A stretch of 64,000 nucleotides of DNA, taken from Facklamia lactis. GTDB taxonomy: Bacteria; Bacillota; Bacilli; Lactobacillales; Aerococcaceae. Under the pieces are notes generated by a model. The model saw only the letters and a program-made list of their open reading frames with translations, was not told the DNA's origin and searched no databases. Of this stretch, positions 62,347-64,000 are shown in pieces. The translations under genes were made by a program, and so were the position numbers. The stretch covers positions 1 to 64,000 of the forward strand of contig NZ_JACBXQ010000003.1 in assembly GCF_015863205.1 (NCBI RefSeq). The letters are read 5' to 3'. The first letter of the stretch is position 1, and each line of letters opens with the position of its first letter.

Positions 62347-64000
62347 ATGAACCAAGAAAGCTATCCTGTTCAAGGCATGCACTGTGCATCCTGCGCTACA
62401 CGAATTGAAAAAGTTTTAAATGAATTAGTAGGGGTTGAAAAAGCAGAAGTGAATTTAATCGCTGAACTTGTTACCCTACATTACGATCCCACACAAATTT
62501 CCTTACAAGAAATCGATGAAGCAATCGCAAAAAATGGCTACCAACTTATTTTAAATCAAGATAATAATTACCATCAAGCTGACACTGAGTCTGTACAACA
62601 ACGTTACACCTTAGAAGGAATAACATGTAGCTCATGTGCACAAACAATTCAAAAAAATATTCAAACTTTACCAAACATTAAATCTGCCCAGGTCAACTTA
62701 GCCACTGAAACAATGCTTGTCGAGTGGGAGAATCAAGCGAACACCCAAGCAATCATCGATACCGTCGAAAAAATAGGCTATCATGCAACATTGGCTCGTT
62801 CTGCTAACGAACAATACCAAGCAGATTTAACTAGAAAAGCAGAAGAAAGAAAGAAGCAGAAAAAACAACTCTTACTCATGATTCTTTTCACGGTTCCGCT
62901 ATTCTTATTAACAATGGGTCCCATGGTAGGTCTACCGATCCCATCAGCTATTGATGGAATGATTCACCCTGCTAGAAATGCTGTTCTCCAACTTGTACTC
63001 ACTTTACCTGTCCTCTATTTAGGGCGTCATATTTTTCAACGTGGGTTAAAAAACCTAATCAATTTACATCCTAATATGGATTCTTTGGTTGCGTTGGGAA
63101 CTGGAGCTGCCTTCATCCAAGGTATTGTCATGACTATTCTCTTACTGGCAACTAATAAAGCAATTGAAGGCCATCCAAATCTGTACTTTGAATCTGCTGC
63201 TGTTATTATCACCCTGATGACACTTGGAAAGTATATGGAAAATTTGGCCAAAGGCAGAACATCTTCTGCTATCAAGTCTCTAATGGATCTAACACCCAAA
63301 CAAGCAAGACGACTCGATTCAAATGGTGAGCCAGAACTAGTCCCCATCGAATTACTTCAGCCAGGTGACCATATCCAAATTAAACCCGGCGAAAGCCTTC
63401 CAGTAGACGGAATCATTCTCGAAGGTCAATCAGCCATCGATGAATCGATGCTAACAGGCGAAAGCATTCCAATTAACAAGGGGCCTCAGGATAAAGTGAT
63501 TGGAGCAAGTCTTAATAAAAGCGGAAGTTTTATCTACGAAGTCACACAGGTGGGGCAAGATACCACACTGGCAAAAATTGTAAAAATGGTACAAGATGCA
63601 CAAGCCGGCAAAGCTCCCATCGCAAATTTAGCCGATAAAATTTCAGCATACTTTGTTCCTACTATTATCCTATTAGCAATCTTAGCCGGACTCTTCTGGT
63701 TCTTCATCATGAAAGAACCCCTTGATTTCGCATTACAAATCTTCATAAGTGTCTTAATCATTGCCTGCCCTTGTGCTTTAGGTTTAGCGACTCCAACCGC
63801 TATTATGGTGGGAACAGGCAACGGAGCTCAAAAAGGAATTCTTATCAAGAGTGGAGCTGCTTTAGAATCTACCCACAATGCCGACACAATCTTGTTAGAT
63901 AAAACTGGAACCATTACTGAAGGCCATCCTCAAGTTACAGATCTCTATACAATAGATGAATGCAAGAATAAAGAGATCATTCATTTAATCGCCTCTGCAG
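62347..64000 (+). CDS. copA: Copper-exporting P1B-type ATPase, partial (runs off the window end)
   Basis: 551 residues visible from ATG 62347 (GAAAGGAAG upstream). Two heavy-metal-associated domains with MHCASC (about 11-16) and ITCSSC (about 95-100), membrane helices with the CPC motif ACPCALGLATPTAIM, TGES actuator MLTGESIPI and phosphorylation site DKTGTITEG. Exports Cu(I). The nucleotide domain and C terminus lie outside the window. Confidence 0.95.
   Translation, partial: MNQESYPVQGMHCASCATRIEKVLNELVGVEKAEVNLIAELVTLHYDPTQISLQEIDEAIAKNGYQLILNQDNNYHQADTESVQQRYTLEGITCSSCAQTIQKNIQTLPNIKSAQVNLATETMLVEWENQANTQAIIDTVEKIGYHATLARSANEQYQADLTRKAEERKKQKKQLLLMILFTVPLFLLTMGPMVGLPIPSAIDGMIHPARNAVLQLVLTLPVLYLGRHIFQRGLKNLINLHPNMDSLVALGTGAAFIQGIVMTILLLATNKAIEGHPNLYFESAAVIITLMTLGKYMENLAKGRTSSAIKSLMDLTPKQARRLDSNGEPELVPIELLQPGDHIQIKPGESLPVDGIILEGQSAIDESMLTGESIPINKGPQDKVIGASLNKSGSFIYEVTQVGQDTTLAKIVKMVQDAQAGKAPIANLADKISAYFVPTIILLAILAGLFWFFIMKEPLDFALQIFISVLIIACPCALGLATPTAIMVGTGNGAQKGILIKSGAALESTHNADTILLDKTGTITEGHPQVTDLYTIDECKNKEIIHLIASA

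Noticed and set aside
63036-63821. Antisense open frames over copA
   Set aside because: copA is certain on the plus strand from domain motifs.
1-64000. tRNA or rRNA genes
   Set aside because: No cloverleaf, CCA-end or rRNA-like conserved stretch was recognised in either strand by reading; a tRNAscan run would settle it.

Overview
The window is low-GC Gram-positive DNA from a member of the Lactobacillales. The evidence is the mevalonate pathway cluster, a type 2 isopentenyl isomerase, adjacent murB and potABCD, coaA beside guaA, PTS and BglG-type control, a CopY/cop-box copper system and AGGAGG-type ribosome binding sites. The family cannot be fixed from this sequence; an Aerococcaceae-like genome is a guess.

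Layout. 1-640: tail of an IS3-family insertion sequence next to a broken coding remnant. 644-6056: an adaptor/ATPase/permease efflux operon whose permease is frameshifted, an acyltransferase and a divergent TetR-type regulator; the efflux operon and the acyltransferase/regulator gap share a two-part promoter motif. 6176-9545: a DUF1002 protein, a Cys-rich copper-binding bundle and an exported beta-helix protein. 9769-15898: a fructose-type PTS operon (regulator, IIA, IIB, IIC, two class II aldolases, and a ROK sugar kinase broken by a 5-bp repeat). 16207-22656: ribose operon rbsR-K-D-A-C-B plus deoC. 22972-26139: metNIQ-type importer with a terminal two-domain rhodanese. 26675-28378: ABC exporter.

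28677-36161 is an accessory island: an XRE regulator with a small membrane protein under a palindromic operator/promoter, a Gabija-like pair (OLD/TOPRIM ATPase-nuclease plus compact UvrD-like helicase), a short HEPN/Toprim-N-like fragment, a HEPN-like gene interrupted at an A10 tract, a DUF4268 gene with a nonsense codon and a 393-residue protein with an RNLYMH motif. An IS200-type element (frameshifted tnpA) separates it from guaA, whose stop codon lies in a perfect palindrome, suggesting the guaA 3' end as the island border.

37280-64000 is core genome: guaA/coaA, mevalonate genes (mvk, mvaD, pmvk, fni), pyrF-pyrE with an MFS transporter, rpiA/pdp/ECF-S, a CpXC protein, a GtrB-like glycosyltransferase, potABCD, murB, GNAT, tsaE, a DUF4430 lipoprotein, pta, a DUF4349 lipoprotein, and copY-copA running off the window.

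How the genes connect: the PTS/aldolase, ribose/deoC and rpiA/pdp loci all feed sugar phosphates to glycolysis and the pentose phosphate pathway; the mevalonate genes supply isopentenyl diphosphate for cell-wall lipid carriers; copY/copA and the Cys-rich bundle handle copper. At least five genes carry small disruptions (two in homopolymers, one in a pentanucleotide repeat), so decay, phase variation or sequencing error must be separated case by case.
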